This document shows, one piece after another, positions 17,483 to 26,499 of a stretch of 64,000 nt of DNA. The position numbers and the translations under genes were made by a program. The DNA is from JAVKDP01 sp040222185 (GTDB lineage Bacteria > Bacteroidota > Rhodothermia > Balneolales > Balneolaceae). How positions within the stretch are numbered: the first letter of the stretch is position 1; every line of letters starts with the position of its first letter. The DNA lies in assembly GCA_040222185.1 (NCBI GenBank), contig JAVKDP010000065.1, positions 1 through 64,000 of the forward strand, in the 5' to 3' direction. The notes beneath the pieces were generated by a model. It was not told where the DNA came from. It made no database searches and worked only from the letters and a program-made list of their open reading frames with translations.

Positions 17483-18391
17483 TTAAGCTAACTGGTCTAA
17501 AATTATTTTGGATAACTCCTTTGGCGAATTAGTATCAGCTTTAAGCCATTGAACAAAGTCCCATTTCCTAAACCAGGTTAACTGACGTTTTGCGTATCTG
17601 CGAGTGTTCACTTTAATTTTCTCAATCATCTGATCTTTGGTGAAGTCTCCTTCCAGGTAGCTTATTACTTCACGATATCCAACTGTTTGCAGAGATTGAA
17701 GGCTTTTAGAGTATCCCTGGGTTAGAATTCCCTCAAGCTCAGCAACAAGGCCCTGTTCTATCATCGCGTCTACTCTTTGGTTAATACGATTGTATACTAC
17801 ATCTCTCGGGCGTTCAAGGCCGAACACCAATGTATTTTCAGGAAGCGTAAGGTCACCCTTTTGATGAAAAGAACTAAAGGGTTTACCCGTTTGCATCCAA
17901 ACATCCAGAGCTCTGATTATCCGTTGGCGGTTCATTCCATCCATTTTAGAGATATAATCAGGGTCTACTGATTTCAGCTGTTCGAACAAAACTTCAACCC
18001 CTTCTTCATCAGCTCGTTTGTTTAGTAGCTCAATATTATTCGTATTGGAGTCCGGAATATCACTGAACGGTTGTATTAAACCTGTAAGGTGGAGCGTACT
18101 TCCTCCGGCATATAGTACATGCTCACTTGTTTTAAGTATTTCCTGCTCCCACTCTTTTGATCGGTCATAAAACTTGATCGCACTGTCTTCCTGTTCTAAC
18201 TCAAGGTTTGAGATGTTGAAGTGAGTCACTCTGGCTAGTTCTTCTGAAGTTGGTTTCGCTGTGCCAATATCCAGGTGTTTATAGCATTGCCTGGAATCAG
18301 CCGAAATGATAGATGTTCCAAGTGCTTCACCGAGTAAAAGGGAAAGTTCAGTTTTACCAGAGGCTGTTGGGCCAAGAAGAATGATTCTCAA
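17483..18391 (-). CDS. miaA: tRNA dimethylallyltransferase MiaA
   Basis: MiaA attaches dimethylallyl to A37 of tRNAs reading UNN codons. The 302-residue protein has the P-loop GPTASGKTELS near the start, the DSRQCYKHLDIGTAKP motif with its catalytic Asp/Ser/Arg, MNRQRIIRALDVW, the YNRINQRVDAMIEQGLVAE region and the C-terminal YAKRQLTWFRKW, all typical. Length is normal. It follows the PorV/PorQ-family gene by 54 bp on the minus strand. Confidence 0.97.
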   Translation of the reverse strand: MRIILLGPTASGKTELSLLLGEALGTSIISADSRQCYKHLDIGTAKPTSEELARVTHFNISNLELEQEDSAIKFYDRSKEWEQEILKTSEHVLYAGGSTLHLTGLIQPFSDIPDSNTNNIELLNKRADEEGVEVLFEQLKSVDPDYISKMDGMNRQRIIRALDVWMQTGKPFSSFHQKGDLTLPENTLVFGLERPRDVVYNRINQRVDAMIEQGLVAELEGILTQGYSKSLQSLQTVGYREVISYLEGDFTKDQMIEKIKVNTRRYAKRQLTWFRKWDFVQWLKADTNSPKELSKIILDQLA

Positions 18392-18445
18392 GATAGTGTA
18401 GCTTTATCAACTTTTAAGAAAGCTAACTAAAAAACCGAACAAGCG

Positions 18446-19528
18446 TTAAGATTTAGATTTCAAATCAAACTTTAAAGAAATCCGGTGTGTGTATCCAAGA
18501 GTACTAGAGGTGCCAGCAAAGCTTGCGAAACCATAGTCGATATAAAAAGCGGCTACTTTGAATCCAAGTCCAAGTGTTGGTGATACAGAAAATCCGGATT
18601 CAGGATCATCAATAAAGTCGGTAAGGCCCGAGCGAACTGATATTCGGTTTTTGTAGGTTACCTCCGCACCAATATGAGGCTCAATGCTCATACCTGAAAT
18701 GTTAAGATAATACGCTTGCCTGTTTTCGAACAGAAGGTTCATATCAGCGGCGGCTACAAAATTAAAGTCGTTTACTTCAAATACTTTAGCAGCTCCAAAC
18801 CGCACGGATGGAAGAACATATTCATTTTGACCTGAAGGAATGGAGTCATCAAATACTTCCTGGAAACCCTCAAACTCACCCTCATCAACGCTCCACATTT
18901 TTTGCATGGTGGTCACATCCTGGATGGAAGCTCCGAAGTCAGCAAAGTCAGTTTTAAGTTGAACACCAACATCAAGGCTATAACCCCAGGCATTGGCGAA
19001 AGGCCCAAGCCTCTGGTTTATGATTTTAGCCGAGGCTCCATAAGAAAGTTGGTCGGAATGTTTTTTGGCATACGATAGGAAAACGGCGGCATCAGCGGCA
19101 CTAAATTTAGTGATGAAGTCCTCTGGATTCCCTTTTGGGCCACCATTGTCACCACGATTTTGATCCCAGGCGTTTAGTGTGTTTGCAATATTATCCACTC
19201 CTTGCCTGAAAAAGCTGATAGAGACCACAGCGTCTCCGGAACTTAAAGGCATTGCAGCAGCACCATAATCGTATCCTACAATCCCGCCAAACCGTTCTGA
19301 ATGCATGTAGATTATTTCCGGAGTGTTAAGTGAGGCGAGTCCGGCAACGTTCCAATATCCTGCAGTTACATCATTGGCGAGAGCAGAATGTGCACCACCC
19401 ATGCCTAAAGCTCTGGCCCCGGCTCCAATACTTAAAAAGTCATTGCCATACTTAGCTAATGAGTTTTGAGAAAAGCCCTGGGTGGAAAGAACACCCAATA
19501 ATAAAAACGCTAATAAAATTCTTTTCAT
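18446..19528 (-). CDS. PorV/PorQ-family outer-membrane barrel protein
   Basis: The N-terminus has a signal peptide (LLAFLLLGVLSTQGFSQ). It continues with FLSIGAGARALGMGGAHSALANDVTAGYWNVAGLA, given here only as the positions about 31-65 that carry the PorV/PorQ signature (GARALGMGGA, WNPAGL variant WNVAGL). The remainder is beta-strand-rich and ends in a strand, IDYGFASFAGTSSTLGYTHR-like. PorV shuttles T9SS cargo at the outer membrane and related proteins are FadL-like. This paralogue's exact role is not known. The 189-bp divergent gap to dnaN should contain both promoters. Confidence 0.82.
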   Translation of the reverse strand: MKRILLAFLLLGVLSTQGFSQNSLAKYGNDFLSIGAGARALGMGGAHSALANDVTAGYWNVAGLASLNTPEIIYMHSERFGGIVGYDYGAAAMPLSSGDAVVSISFFRQGVDNIANTLNAWDQNRGDNGGPKGNPEDFITKFSAADAAVFLSYAKKHSDQLSYGASAKIINQRLGPFANAWGYSLDVGVQLKTDFADFGASIQDVTTMQKMWSVDEGEFEGFQEVFDDSIPSGQNEYVLPSVRFGAAKVFEVNDFNFVAAADMNLLFENRQAYYLNISGMSIEPHIGAEVTYKNRISVRSGLTDFIDDPESGFSVSPTLGLGFKVAAFYIDYGFASFAGTSSTLGYTHRISLKFDLKSKS

Positions 19529-19717
19529 TAAAAAAAGAGTCGGATTTAATAATAATACAGTAGCGCTTTAACGATATGAGAACAGTGTTATTTGAAAGGT
19601 TTTTTTGCACTCTCACTGGTTGCGGAGAGAACAACTATTTCTTAGTATAAGCACATCATTTTGAAAGGGCAAGAATTTGGGAGAAAATGTCCTTGAAACA
19701 CATTAACACATGAATTC

Positions 19718-20833
19718 ATGAAATTTTCAGTATCAAGTAGCGAACTAAATAAAGGCCTTTCTGCGGTGATCGGAGCGGTACCTTCTAAGGCAACATTGCC
19801 TATCCTCGAAACAATTTTATTTCAAAGCGAAGGGGGAAGGCTGAAGCTTACGGCTACAGATCTTGAGATATCCATCATCGAGTATATTGATGCAGAAATT
19901 GAAGAAGATGGAGCAGTTGCAATTCCTGCTCGCCGGTTATTAGAAACACTAAGGCAGTTACCAAATATCACGGTATTTTTTGACGTAGATGATCGCAAAA
20001 ACATCAATTTCAGAACAGACAAGGGTAATTATAAGTTAGTAGGTGATGAAGCAGAAGAATTTCCAGAGGTGCCAAATCTTGATGATGGAACGCATATCGC
20101 CTCTACATCTGAACTCATTCACAAAGCAATTAACAAAACACTGTTTGCGGTTTCAAGTGACGATCTAAGACCTGCCATGATGGGCGTGTATTTTCAAATA
20201 GGGACCGAGGAAAGCAAGTTTGTTGCTACAGATGGTCATCGCCTGGTGAAGTATACAAACAAAGAAATTACTGCGGATAACGATGTAAACTTCATCATTC
20301 CTGACAAAGCACTAAGCCTGATTCAGAAAACCATTTCCGGAGAAGAGTGTGATGTTACAGTAACGGAAGACCACGCTCGGCTTAAGAGTGGAAATACAAT
20401 CTTAATTACAAGATTGATTAATGAGCAGTACCCGAATTATGAGTCTGTAATCCCAAGAGATAATGACAAGTTCCTGACGATCAGTAAAGATCAAATGCTT
20501 TCAACAGTTAAGCGGGTGGCGATTTTCTCAAGCTCGACAACTCGTCAGATTCGCTTACAGCTCGATAAAGACAAGCTTACCATTCGTGCTGAAGATTTAG
20601 ACATGAGTAGTGAAGCTAAGGAAACTATCGATTGCGAGTACGATCACGAATCACTTGAAATCGGTTTCAATGCGAAGTATCTCGGTGATGTGCTAAGTAA
20701 CATTGATAATACAGAAGTAGGTTTTGAGTTTTCATCTCCGAATCGGGCAGGCATTGTAAAGCCGTCTTCAGAAAATGAGAATGAAGATATCCTGATGCTT
20801 GTAATGCCGGTTATGCTCAATAGCTATGCTTAA
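19718..20833 (+). CDS. dnaN: DNA polymerase III beta subunit (sliding clamp)
   Basis: The 371 residues are the three-domain beta clamp: MKFSVSSSELNKGLSAVIGAVPSK (first 20 residues diagnostic), the RRLLETLRQLP segment, LRPAMMGVYFQ, TDGHRLVKYT and the C-terminal VMPVML close. It tethers DNA polymerase III to DNA. dnaA and recF are not adjacent, so this is not the usual dnaA-dnaN origin arrangement. The stop TAATG overlaps the next gene's start by one base. Confidence 0.97.
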   Translation: MKFSVSSSELNKGLSAVIGAVPSKATLPILETILFQSEGGRLKLTATDLEISIIEYIDAEIEEDGAVAIPARRLLETLRQLPNITVFFDVDDRKNINFRTDKGNYKLVGDEAEEFPEVPNLDDGTHIASTSELIHKAINKTLFAVSSDDLRPAMMGVYFQIGTEESKFVATDGHRLVKYTNKEITADNDVNFIIPDKALSLIQKTISGEECDVTVTEDHARLKSGNTILITRLINEQYPNYESVIPRDNDKFLTISKDQMLSTVKRVAIFSSSTTRQIRLQLDKDKLTIRAEDLDMSSEAKETIDCEYDHESLEIGFNAKYLGDVLSNIDNTEVGFEFSSPNRAGIVKPSSENENEDILMLVMPVMLNSYA

Positions 20834-21621
20834 TGAGCCAAATAATTACTTTTACTACTGATTTTGGACTTCAAGATCACTATGTAAGTGCAATGAAGGC
20901 AGTGATTTTGGGGATTGCACCCGAAGCACGGCTAATCGATGTTTCTCACAATATTCCTGCCCAGGATATAATGGCTGGTGCCTGGGTTATTAGAAATGCC
21001 GCTTTTCTTTTTCCTCCGGGTACCGTACATCTATCAGTAGTGGATCCCGGAGTAGGAACTGACCGTAAGCCAATAGTTCTTAAGATTAAAGACCAATACT
21101 TCGTAGGCCCTGATAATGGTTTATTCTCGCTTCTATATAATGAGTTTAAATACAAGGCATACAAGCTTACGAATGCCAAATACTGGAGAGAAGAGCGTTC
21201 GAGAACATTTCACGGTAGGGATATTTTTGCACCAGTAGCTGCGCATATTAGCAATGGAGTTGATTTAAAAGATCTAGGCGATCCTGTTAAGGATTTGGTA
21301 GTGTATCACTGGGCTGTGCCAATAGGAGATAAAGACGGATTGCAAGGTTGGGTTATTCATATTGATCGGTTCGGGAACCTGATCACGAATATTTCAGAGT
21401 CTTTGCTAGAAGACAAAGTGGGTCGGAGAAAAGTCAGGATTTATGTAGGTAATACCATGATTGATCATATGGTGAATACTTTTGGTGATGTTGAACAAGG
21501 TGAGCCGGTGGCATTTATAGGAAGTTCGGGGATGCTTGAGATCGGGATTAACAAAGGAAATGCTGCAGACATGTTAAGTGTTGATAAGGGAGCGCAGATT
21601 TCGCTTATACTTCAAAAGTAG
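20833..21621 (+). CDS. SAM hydrolase/hydroxide adenosyltransferase (DUF62 family)
   Basis: The 262 residues match the DUF62/SAM-dependent chlorinase-fluorinase superfamily. Seen are ITFTTDFGLQDHYVSAMKAV, the LIDVSHNIPAQD segment, VVDPGVGTDRKPI, VGPDNGLFS and the C-terminal IDRFGNLITNIS. Most members hydrolyse S-adenosylmethionine to adenosine and methionine; halogenases need a Phe/Ser-rich pocket that I cannot verify here. The ATG at 20833 overlaps the dnaN stop (TAATG), so translation is likely coupled. Confidence 0.88.
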   Translation: MSQIITFTTDFGLQDHYVSAMKAVILGIAPEARLIDVSHNIPAQDIMAGAWVIRNAAFLFPPGTVHLSVVDPGVGTDRKPIVLKIKDQYFVGPDNGLFSLLYNEFKYKAYKLTNAKYWREERSRTFHGRDIFAPVAAHISNGVDLKDLGDPVKDLVVYHWAVPIGDKDGLQGWVIHIDRFGNLITNISESLLEDKVGRRKVRIYVGNTMIDHMVNTFGDVEQGEPVAFIGSSGMLEIGINKGNAADMLSVDKGAQISLILQK

Positions 21622-21674
21622 CGCAACACTGCAAAATGAATGGCGTAAGCTGTTCCCGAAACATATAGAAGGAT

Positions 21675-22481
21675 ATGAATTTAGAATTAAAGTCTCCGGC
21701 AAATGAGCGCGCCGCAATACAGGTGCCAGATGGGGTTTCAAACCTGAAACTTCCATTCAATGGATCTATTTGCTCACAGGATGGTGATGAATACTTTGTA
21801 AAAAATAACATTGTTGACCTTTTAGGAAAGGAACCTGGCTTTACGAGTATTGCACAAACTACAAATCACTGGAAGCTAACAGCAGCCATCTACGAAGATA
21901 TCTGGAGGAAAAGATCATTATCTCTTCTTTCTGGAGAAGATTTTCCAATTCAAAAAGAACATGAACTACTGATAGAGTGGACGGCTCCAAAAGCAGATGG
22001 GCTTTATCTTGATCTGGGGTGTTCAACTGCATTATATGCCAGAGCCTTGAAGGCTGCGCAATCGAAAGCTCATATTGTAGCATTAGATTTCTCATCCCAA
22101 ATGTTAGAAGAAGCTCGTTTAAAGTCTGAAGCAGACGAAACAGATATGTTTTTTATAAGAGCAAATGGAGCCGAACTACCCTTCTTTAGTAAATCATTTG
22201 ACGGTATTGTAATGGGGGGCACATTAAATGAGCTCACTGAGGAAATGAAGGTTTTATATGAAGCCCGCCGTGTTATAAAACAGGATGGGGTATTCTTTAT
22301 GATGCATCTTATCAAAAGTGCAGCATGGTATGGCCGGTTACTCCAGGAATCGGTTTCTTTGGGTGGAATTAAGTTCTGGTCGGTTGATGAAAGCAATAAG
22401 TTGTTTAACCAGGCAGGATTTAAGGTTGCTGATCAGTTAGTAAGAGGAATCGTATGTTTTACAAAGCTTGTACCTAATTGA
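21675..22481 (+). CDS. Class I SAM-dependent methyltransferase
   Basis: The 268-residue protein has a ubiE/MenG-like methyltransferase fold: motif I LYLDLGCSTALYARAL, motif II IVALDFSSQMLEEAR, motif III-like FIRANGAELPFFSKSFDGIV and VLYEARRVIKQDGVFFM. The first 60 residues (FNGSICSQDGDEYFVKNNIV) look like the Trm112-type lead of methyltransferases that carry a small N-terminal domain. The substrate is not readable. Its ATG is 53 bp after the SAM hydrolase, so both SAM enzymes may form one transcript from dnaN. Confidence 0.85.
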   Translation: MNLELKSPANERAAIQVPDGVSNLKLPFNGSICSQDGDEYFVKNNIVDLLGKEPGFTSIAQTTNHWKLTAAIYEDIWRKRSLSLLSGEDFPIQKEHELLIEWTAPKADGLYLDLGCSTALYARALKAAQSKAHIVALDFSSQMLEEARLKSEADETDMFFIRANGAELPFFSKSFDGIVMGGTLNELTEEMKVLYEARRVIKQDGVFFMMHLIKSAAWYGRLLQESVSLGGIKFWSVDESNKLFNQAGFKVADQLVRGIVCFTKLVPN

Positions 22482-22530
22482 TTTATGGCTAAAAAGATGA
22501 TTTTTCGTTAAGGGTTAGTATTTTAGCCTT

Positions 22531-25500
22531 ATGGGAAGGCGAAAAATCAATTTTACTACTATTGGTATTCTACTAGTTTGCGCATGTAGTAGTTCTTTGC
22601 CTGCACAAACATTTAACAAAGAAGCTTTAGAAGCATTTTCCCTTGAGCTGTACAATGAAAGCCTGCAATTAAAAAAAGCTGTTTTTATAAATGGGAAAAA
22701 AGTACCCCTCCTTCCTATTATCTATGAGATTTCCAATCTAAGTGCAGCTCAGGCAGTTAATAATGATCAGATTTGGACCGGTGGTATTTCAGGACTAAGC
22801 CTTTCCGGGAAAAATCAAATAGTTGGTTATTGGGATGCAAACCAGCCACGCCTAACCCACCAGGAGTATTCAGGGCGCGTTACCTTCGATGATTCAGAAT
22901 CAGGTACAGACAATGCACACGCAACCCAAATGGTAGGCACAATATTGGCGAAAGGAGTAGAAGCCGCTGCAAGAGGTATGGCAGATTCGGCAAGCGCAAA
23001 AACCTATAACTGGACTAATGATGTTTCAGAAATGGCTGGAGCAGCGGCAACCGGGCTTTTAACTTCAGCTCATCCATACAACGAAACAGCTGGCTGGACT
23101 ACAAACACTTCCATTTGCGGCTCTGGGTATACATGGTTCTCATTACAAAGTGTAGATTCAACCAAAGCCTACCAGTTTGGATATTATGATCAACAAGCTG
23201 AAAAATGGGATAGTGTTGCGTACTTGGCTCCGGATTATTTGATTATAAAAGCTGCCGGAAATCAAAGAGGAGCTGGCCCAGCTACGCAACCTGTAAAGCA
23301 CTGGACTTTTAATGACAGCTTCGGATGTATTCAGGATTCTACTACAGTGCGAGAACTCAACGGGGGGAGTTTAGGATTCGAAACCGTGAATGCTGCTTCA
23401 CTGGCAAAAAATATTCTAATAGTTGGAGGAGTAGAAAGTTCAACAAGCAACTTCGATGACTTGAGTTCAATAAGCCCTATTTCCGGTTCTGGCTTTGGCC
23501 CAACAGATGATGGTAGGATAAAACCAGACATTGTAGCTCCGGTTTCTGGACTTTATACTTCTACTTCAGGTTCAGATGCTTCATATGCAACATCTTCCGG
23601 GACATCAGCCGCAACAGCCATTGTAACAGGCTCTGTAACGTTACTTAGGCAGCATTACCAAAATCTGAATTCTGACACTCTTTCCTCAGCCTCATTAAGA
23701 GCTTTATTGGCTCACACAGCAGATGATGTAGAAAACAAAGGTCCTGATTATAAAACCGGGTGGGGTATGCTTAATACTGAGCGCGCAGCACGATTCATTT
23801 CTTCAAATAAGTCCGATAATACTCTTACGGTTCTAAAAGATACGGTTCTTGTTGATGGCGGTAATATTCAATTCAACTTTACTCATTCAAGCGATCGTCC
23901 ACTCATAATTACCATAGCCTGGACTGATCCCAAAGGAACTCCATCCGTAAATGCTGATGATCCTACAGATATTAAGCTGGTGAATGATCTCGATCTTTCA
24001 GTGACCGATCCCAATATGACATCACATTCGCCGTGGGTTCTGGACAGAAATAACCCGGCTAATCTTGCTACCAAGGGAGATAACGACGTTGATAATATCG
24101 AGCAGGTATATATTTCTAATGCAAGCTCAGGCTCGTATTCCATTTCTGTTTCTCACGAAGGCAGTTTACAATCAGGTAGTCAGCGAGTTTCGATTTTGGT
24201 AAGTGAGGCTGAGCCCGAGGTTATAATTGAGACTATTGCTGATGGCAACTGGTCAAACTCTTCAACCTGGAGTGGTGGAACAGCTCCTTCTACCTCATTC
24301 CAACGGGCTAAACTGAAAAACGCAGTTACTCTTGATAGCGATATAGTTATTCGCGGAATTACATTTGAAGGTAGTTCATCGGATCTGAAATTATCAGGAC
24401 AAACGGCAAAACTTTACGGAGGGGTGTATCATACTTCAGGAGGGCTTGGTTTTTCAGGTGACACTACAGCTTCTCTTGAAGTTGAAACATGGGATTCGGG
24501 ATCAGATTCGTTAAGATTTAAAGCGAGTAAAGAGAAGCTAGGTAGTTTAACTATTAACATAGATGAAGATACGCTGGCATTAGGTACATCATTAGAAGTC
24601 TATAAAAAGCTGGATCTCAAGTCGGGAATATTAGGAGCTAATTCAAATACATTGAAACTCATCGCAAACCAGAGTAACACAGCGTATCTCACAAAGAGTA
24701 GCGGGGCTTTATCGGGAAATTTATCGTACTCAAGACAATTTAGTTATTCAGGTTCAGGTTGGAGGTTTATTTCTTCTCCGGTAAGTAATTCACCATTTAG
24801 TTCATTGAACAAAAGCTTTTTTACACAAGGAGGAGCATGGGCGAGCAACCAGGTAAGTGATCCAAACTCAAGTCTTTGGATTTTTGATACGAATACTCAA
24901 GGGTTTTCAGGATACTATGGGCCTGACTCAACCTTTACCCAGGGAGAAGGATACCTGGTGTATATGTTTGATAAAGATGAATCCCAAAATCAAATTTTAC
25001 CGGCTTCACTTACGATGACAGGTACTGAGCCCGATTCTATTATTCAAAGCTTGTACAGGGGTGCTCACGACTCTTTGAGTTATAATTTATCTGGTAATCC
25101 CTTTGCAGGAACACTAGACTGGCACAGCATTGTAAATTCTAGTACTTCAATTGGAAACAGCTATGCTGTTTGGGATCCCGAAAGTGCTCGTTATAAATAT
25201 TATAGCAGCGCTTCAGGAATGGGTGATGCAGGTAGATATATTGGACCTGTCCAGGGTTTTTTTGTACAGGCATTGAGTTCAGGCGCCGAACTAAAATTTC
25301 TTCAAAGCCATAAGTCCATTGTGTCTCCCAATAAATATGGAAAAGTGAAACAGTCACAGACTCCTTATATAAACATCGAGCTTCTAAATGGTGATGGGGA
25401 AGTACTCGACAGTCAGGCACACTTACTATTTAATAGAGCTGCTGATGCTGAAGTAGATTTATTTGATGTATTAAGGATGAAACCCTTAAAGCAGAAGCCT

Positions 25501-26082
25501 AACCATATTTCCTTTTTGAGTAAGGATAATAGAGTAAATGTATTTGAAGGGAGATCATCAGAAATTGAGTCAGACGAGATTAGATTGCTTTTAGAAACCA
25601 GTGTTCCGGGACAAAAAGTTATTAACTGGAACAATTGGAATAATATTTCAGAAGATTGGGAATTGGAACTAATTGACTATGATCTTCAGAAAATAGTAGA
25701 CATGAGAAAGAATAAGGAGTATAGGTTTGTCCTGAACTCAGAACATACAGCCGAGAGATTTACAATTCAGATTAGAAGGGGATCCCTGGTTGGTAGCCAG
25801 GAAGATGATGGGATACCAACGGAGTATAACTTAGAGCAGAATTACCCTAATCCATTTAATCCGAATACCATAATTACTTACAGCCTTCCAAAAGCAGGAA
25901 ATGTGAAACTTGAAGTCTTTAACAGCCTGGGGCAAAAAGTGGTCACATTGGTTGATCAGAATATGCCTATTGGAAATCACTCAATAAATTTCGATTCCAA
26001 AAGCCTCTCGAGTGGGGTGTACTTTTATAGAATCGAATCCGGAGGGTTTGTCCACGTACGGTCTATGGTTCTGATTAAGTAA
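22531..26082 (+). CDS. Secreted S8 (subtilisin-like) serine protease with T9SS sorting tail
   Basis: A signal peptide (IGILLVCACSSSLPAQ) leads a subtilase domain with catalytic D102 (GYWDAN), H130 (DNAHATQMVGT), oxyanion N244 (AAGN) and S359 (SSGTSAATA). A pro-convertase-like beta domain follows (IQFNFTHSSDRPL...VYISNASSGSYSISVSHEG). Next comes a region with GNWSNSSTWSGGTAP (residues about 570-585), resembling autotransporter/G8-type repeats. The last 90 residues carry the T9SS tail NYPNPFNPNT...SSGVYFYRI. It should be secreted through the outer membrane by the type IX system and cleaved at the tail. The long middle of the protein is not recognised. Confidence 0.9.
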   Translation: MGRRKINFTTIGILLVCACSSSLPAQTFNKEALEAFSLELYNESLQLKKAVFINGKKVPLLPIIYEISNLSAAQAVNNDQIWTGGISGLSLSGKNQIVGYWDANQPRLTHQEYSGRVTFDDSESGTDNAHATQMVGTILAKGVEAAARGMADSASAKTYNWTNDVSEMAGAAATGLLTSAHPYNETAGWTTNTSICGSGYTWFSLQSVDSTKAYQFGYYDQQAEKWDSVAYLAPDYLIIKAAGNQRGAGPATQPVKHWTFNDSFGCIQDSTTVRELNGGSLGFETVNAASLAKNILIVGGVESSTSNFDDLSSISPISGSGFGPTDDGRIKPDIVAPVSGLYTSTSGSDASYATSSGTSAATAIVTGSVTLLRQHYQNLNSDTLSSASLRALLAHTADDVENKGPDYKTGWGMLNTERAARFISSNKSDNTLTVLKDTVLVDGGNIQFNFTHSSDRPLIITIAWTDPKGTPSVNADDPTDIKLVNDLDLSVTDPNMTSHSPWVLDRNNPANLATKGDNDVDNIEQVYISNASSGSYSISVSHEGSLQSGSQRVSILVSEAEPEVIIETIADGNWSNSSTWSGGTAPSTSFQRAKLKNAVTLDSDIVIRGITFEGSSSDLKLSGQTAKLYGGVYHTSGGLGFSGDTTASLEVETWDSGSDSLRFKASKEKLGSLTINIDEDTLALGTSLEVYKKLDLKSGILGANSNTLKLIANQSNTAYLTKSSGALSGNLSYSRQFSYSGSGWRFISSPVSNSPFSSLNKSFFTQGGAWASNQVSDPNSSLWIFDTNTQGFSGYYGPDSTFTQGEGYLVYMFDKDESQNQILPASLTMTGTEPDSIIQSLYRGAHDSLSYNLSGNPFAGTLDWHSIVNSSTSIGNSYAVWDPESARYKYYSSASGMGDAGRYIGPVQGFFVQALSSGAELKFLQSHKSIVSPNKYGKVKQSQTPYINIELLNGDGEVLDSQAHLLFNRAADAEVDLFDVLRMKPLKQKPNHISFLSKDNRVNVFEGRSSEIESDEIRLLLETSVPGQKVINWNNWNNISEDWELELIDYDLQKIVDMRKNKEYRFVLNSEHTAERFTIQIRRGSLVGSQEDDGIPTEYNLEQNYPNPFNPNTIITYSLPKAGNVKLEVFNSLGQKVVTLVDQNMPIGNHSINFDSKSLSSGVYFYRIESGGFVHVRSMVLIK

Positions 26083-26084
26083 GC

Positions 26085-26498
26085 CTAGTTCTGCAATCGA
26101 AAAACAATAGGAAGAGAGTATTGGACTCGAACAGGTTCACCTCTCTGCATTCCTGGTTCGAATTTTGCATTAGAAACGGCATTCAAAGCAGCTTCATCAC
26201 AACCTCCGCCAATACCGCGAATTACATTTGGGCATATTACATTACCAGTTTCAGTTACTAAAAACTGAACAGTAACTCTCCCTTCAATTCCTCTGCGAAC
26301 GGCTTCTTCAGGATAGATTACACTTTTTTGAAGGTCTGCTAAACCACCAATAAGCTGGGGCATTTGTTCAACCACAACAAAAAAACTCTCTTCACACCTG
26401 GGATCTGGAATTTCTAATTCTTGCTCCTGTTCATTCTCAAATACGTCACAGGATTGAATTAGAAAAATAGATAGTAAAATCAGGGAGACCCTTTTCAT
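26085..26498 (-). CDS. Lipoprotein with TonB C-terminal domain
   Basis: The signal has a lipobox ending at Cys17 (LIQSC), so the protein is lipid-anchored, not inserted by a transmembrane helix as TonB is. After a short acidic linker comes one TonB C-terminal domain: VIYPEEAVRRGIEGRVTVQF, VTETGNVICPNVIRG, GGGCDEAALNAVSNAKFEPG and a final YSLPIVFRL strand. TonB domains contact outer-membrane receptors, but anchoring by lipid separates this one from ExbB/ExbD energy coupling. It converges on the subtilase with a 2-bp gap and sits 1 bp after argS. Confidence 0.8.
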   Translation of the reverse strand: MKRVSLILLSIFLIQSCDVFENEQEQELEIPDPRCEESFFVVVEQMPQLIGGLADLQKSVIYPEEAVRRGIEGRVTVQFLVTETGNVICPNVIRGIGGGCDEAALNAVSNAKFEPGMQRGEPVRVQYSLPIVFRLQN

Positions 26499-26499
26499 A

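Noticed and set aside
18392..18445. TAGCTTT...AAAGCTA inverted repeat between the PorV/PorQ gene and miaA
   Set aside because: No T-run follows on the minus strand, so not a convincing terminator.
19529..19717. dnaN region as replication origin
   Set aside because: No dnaA or recF neighbours, no cluster of DnaA boxes seen; the gap is an ordinary divergent promoter region.
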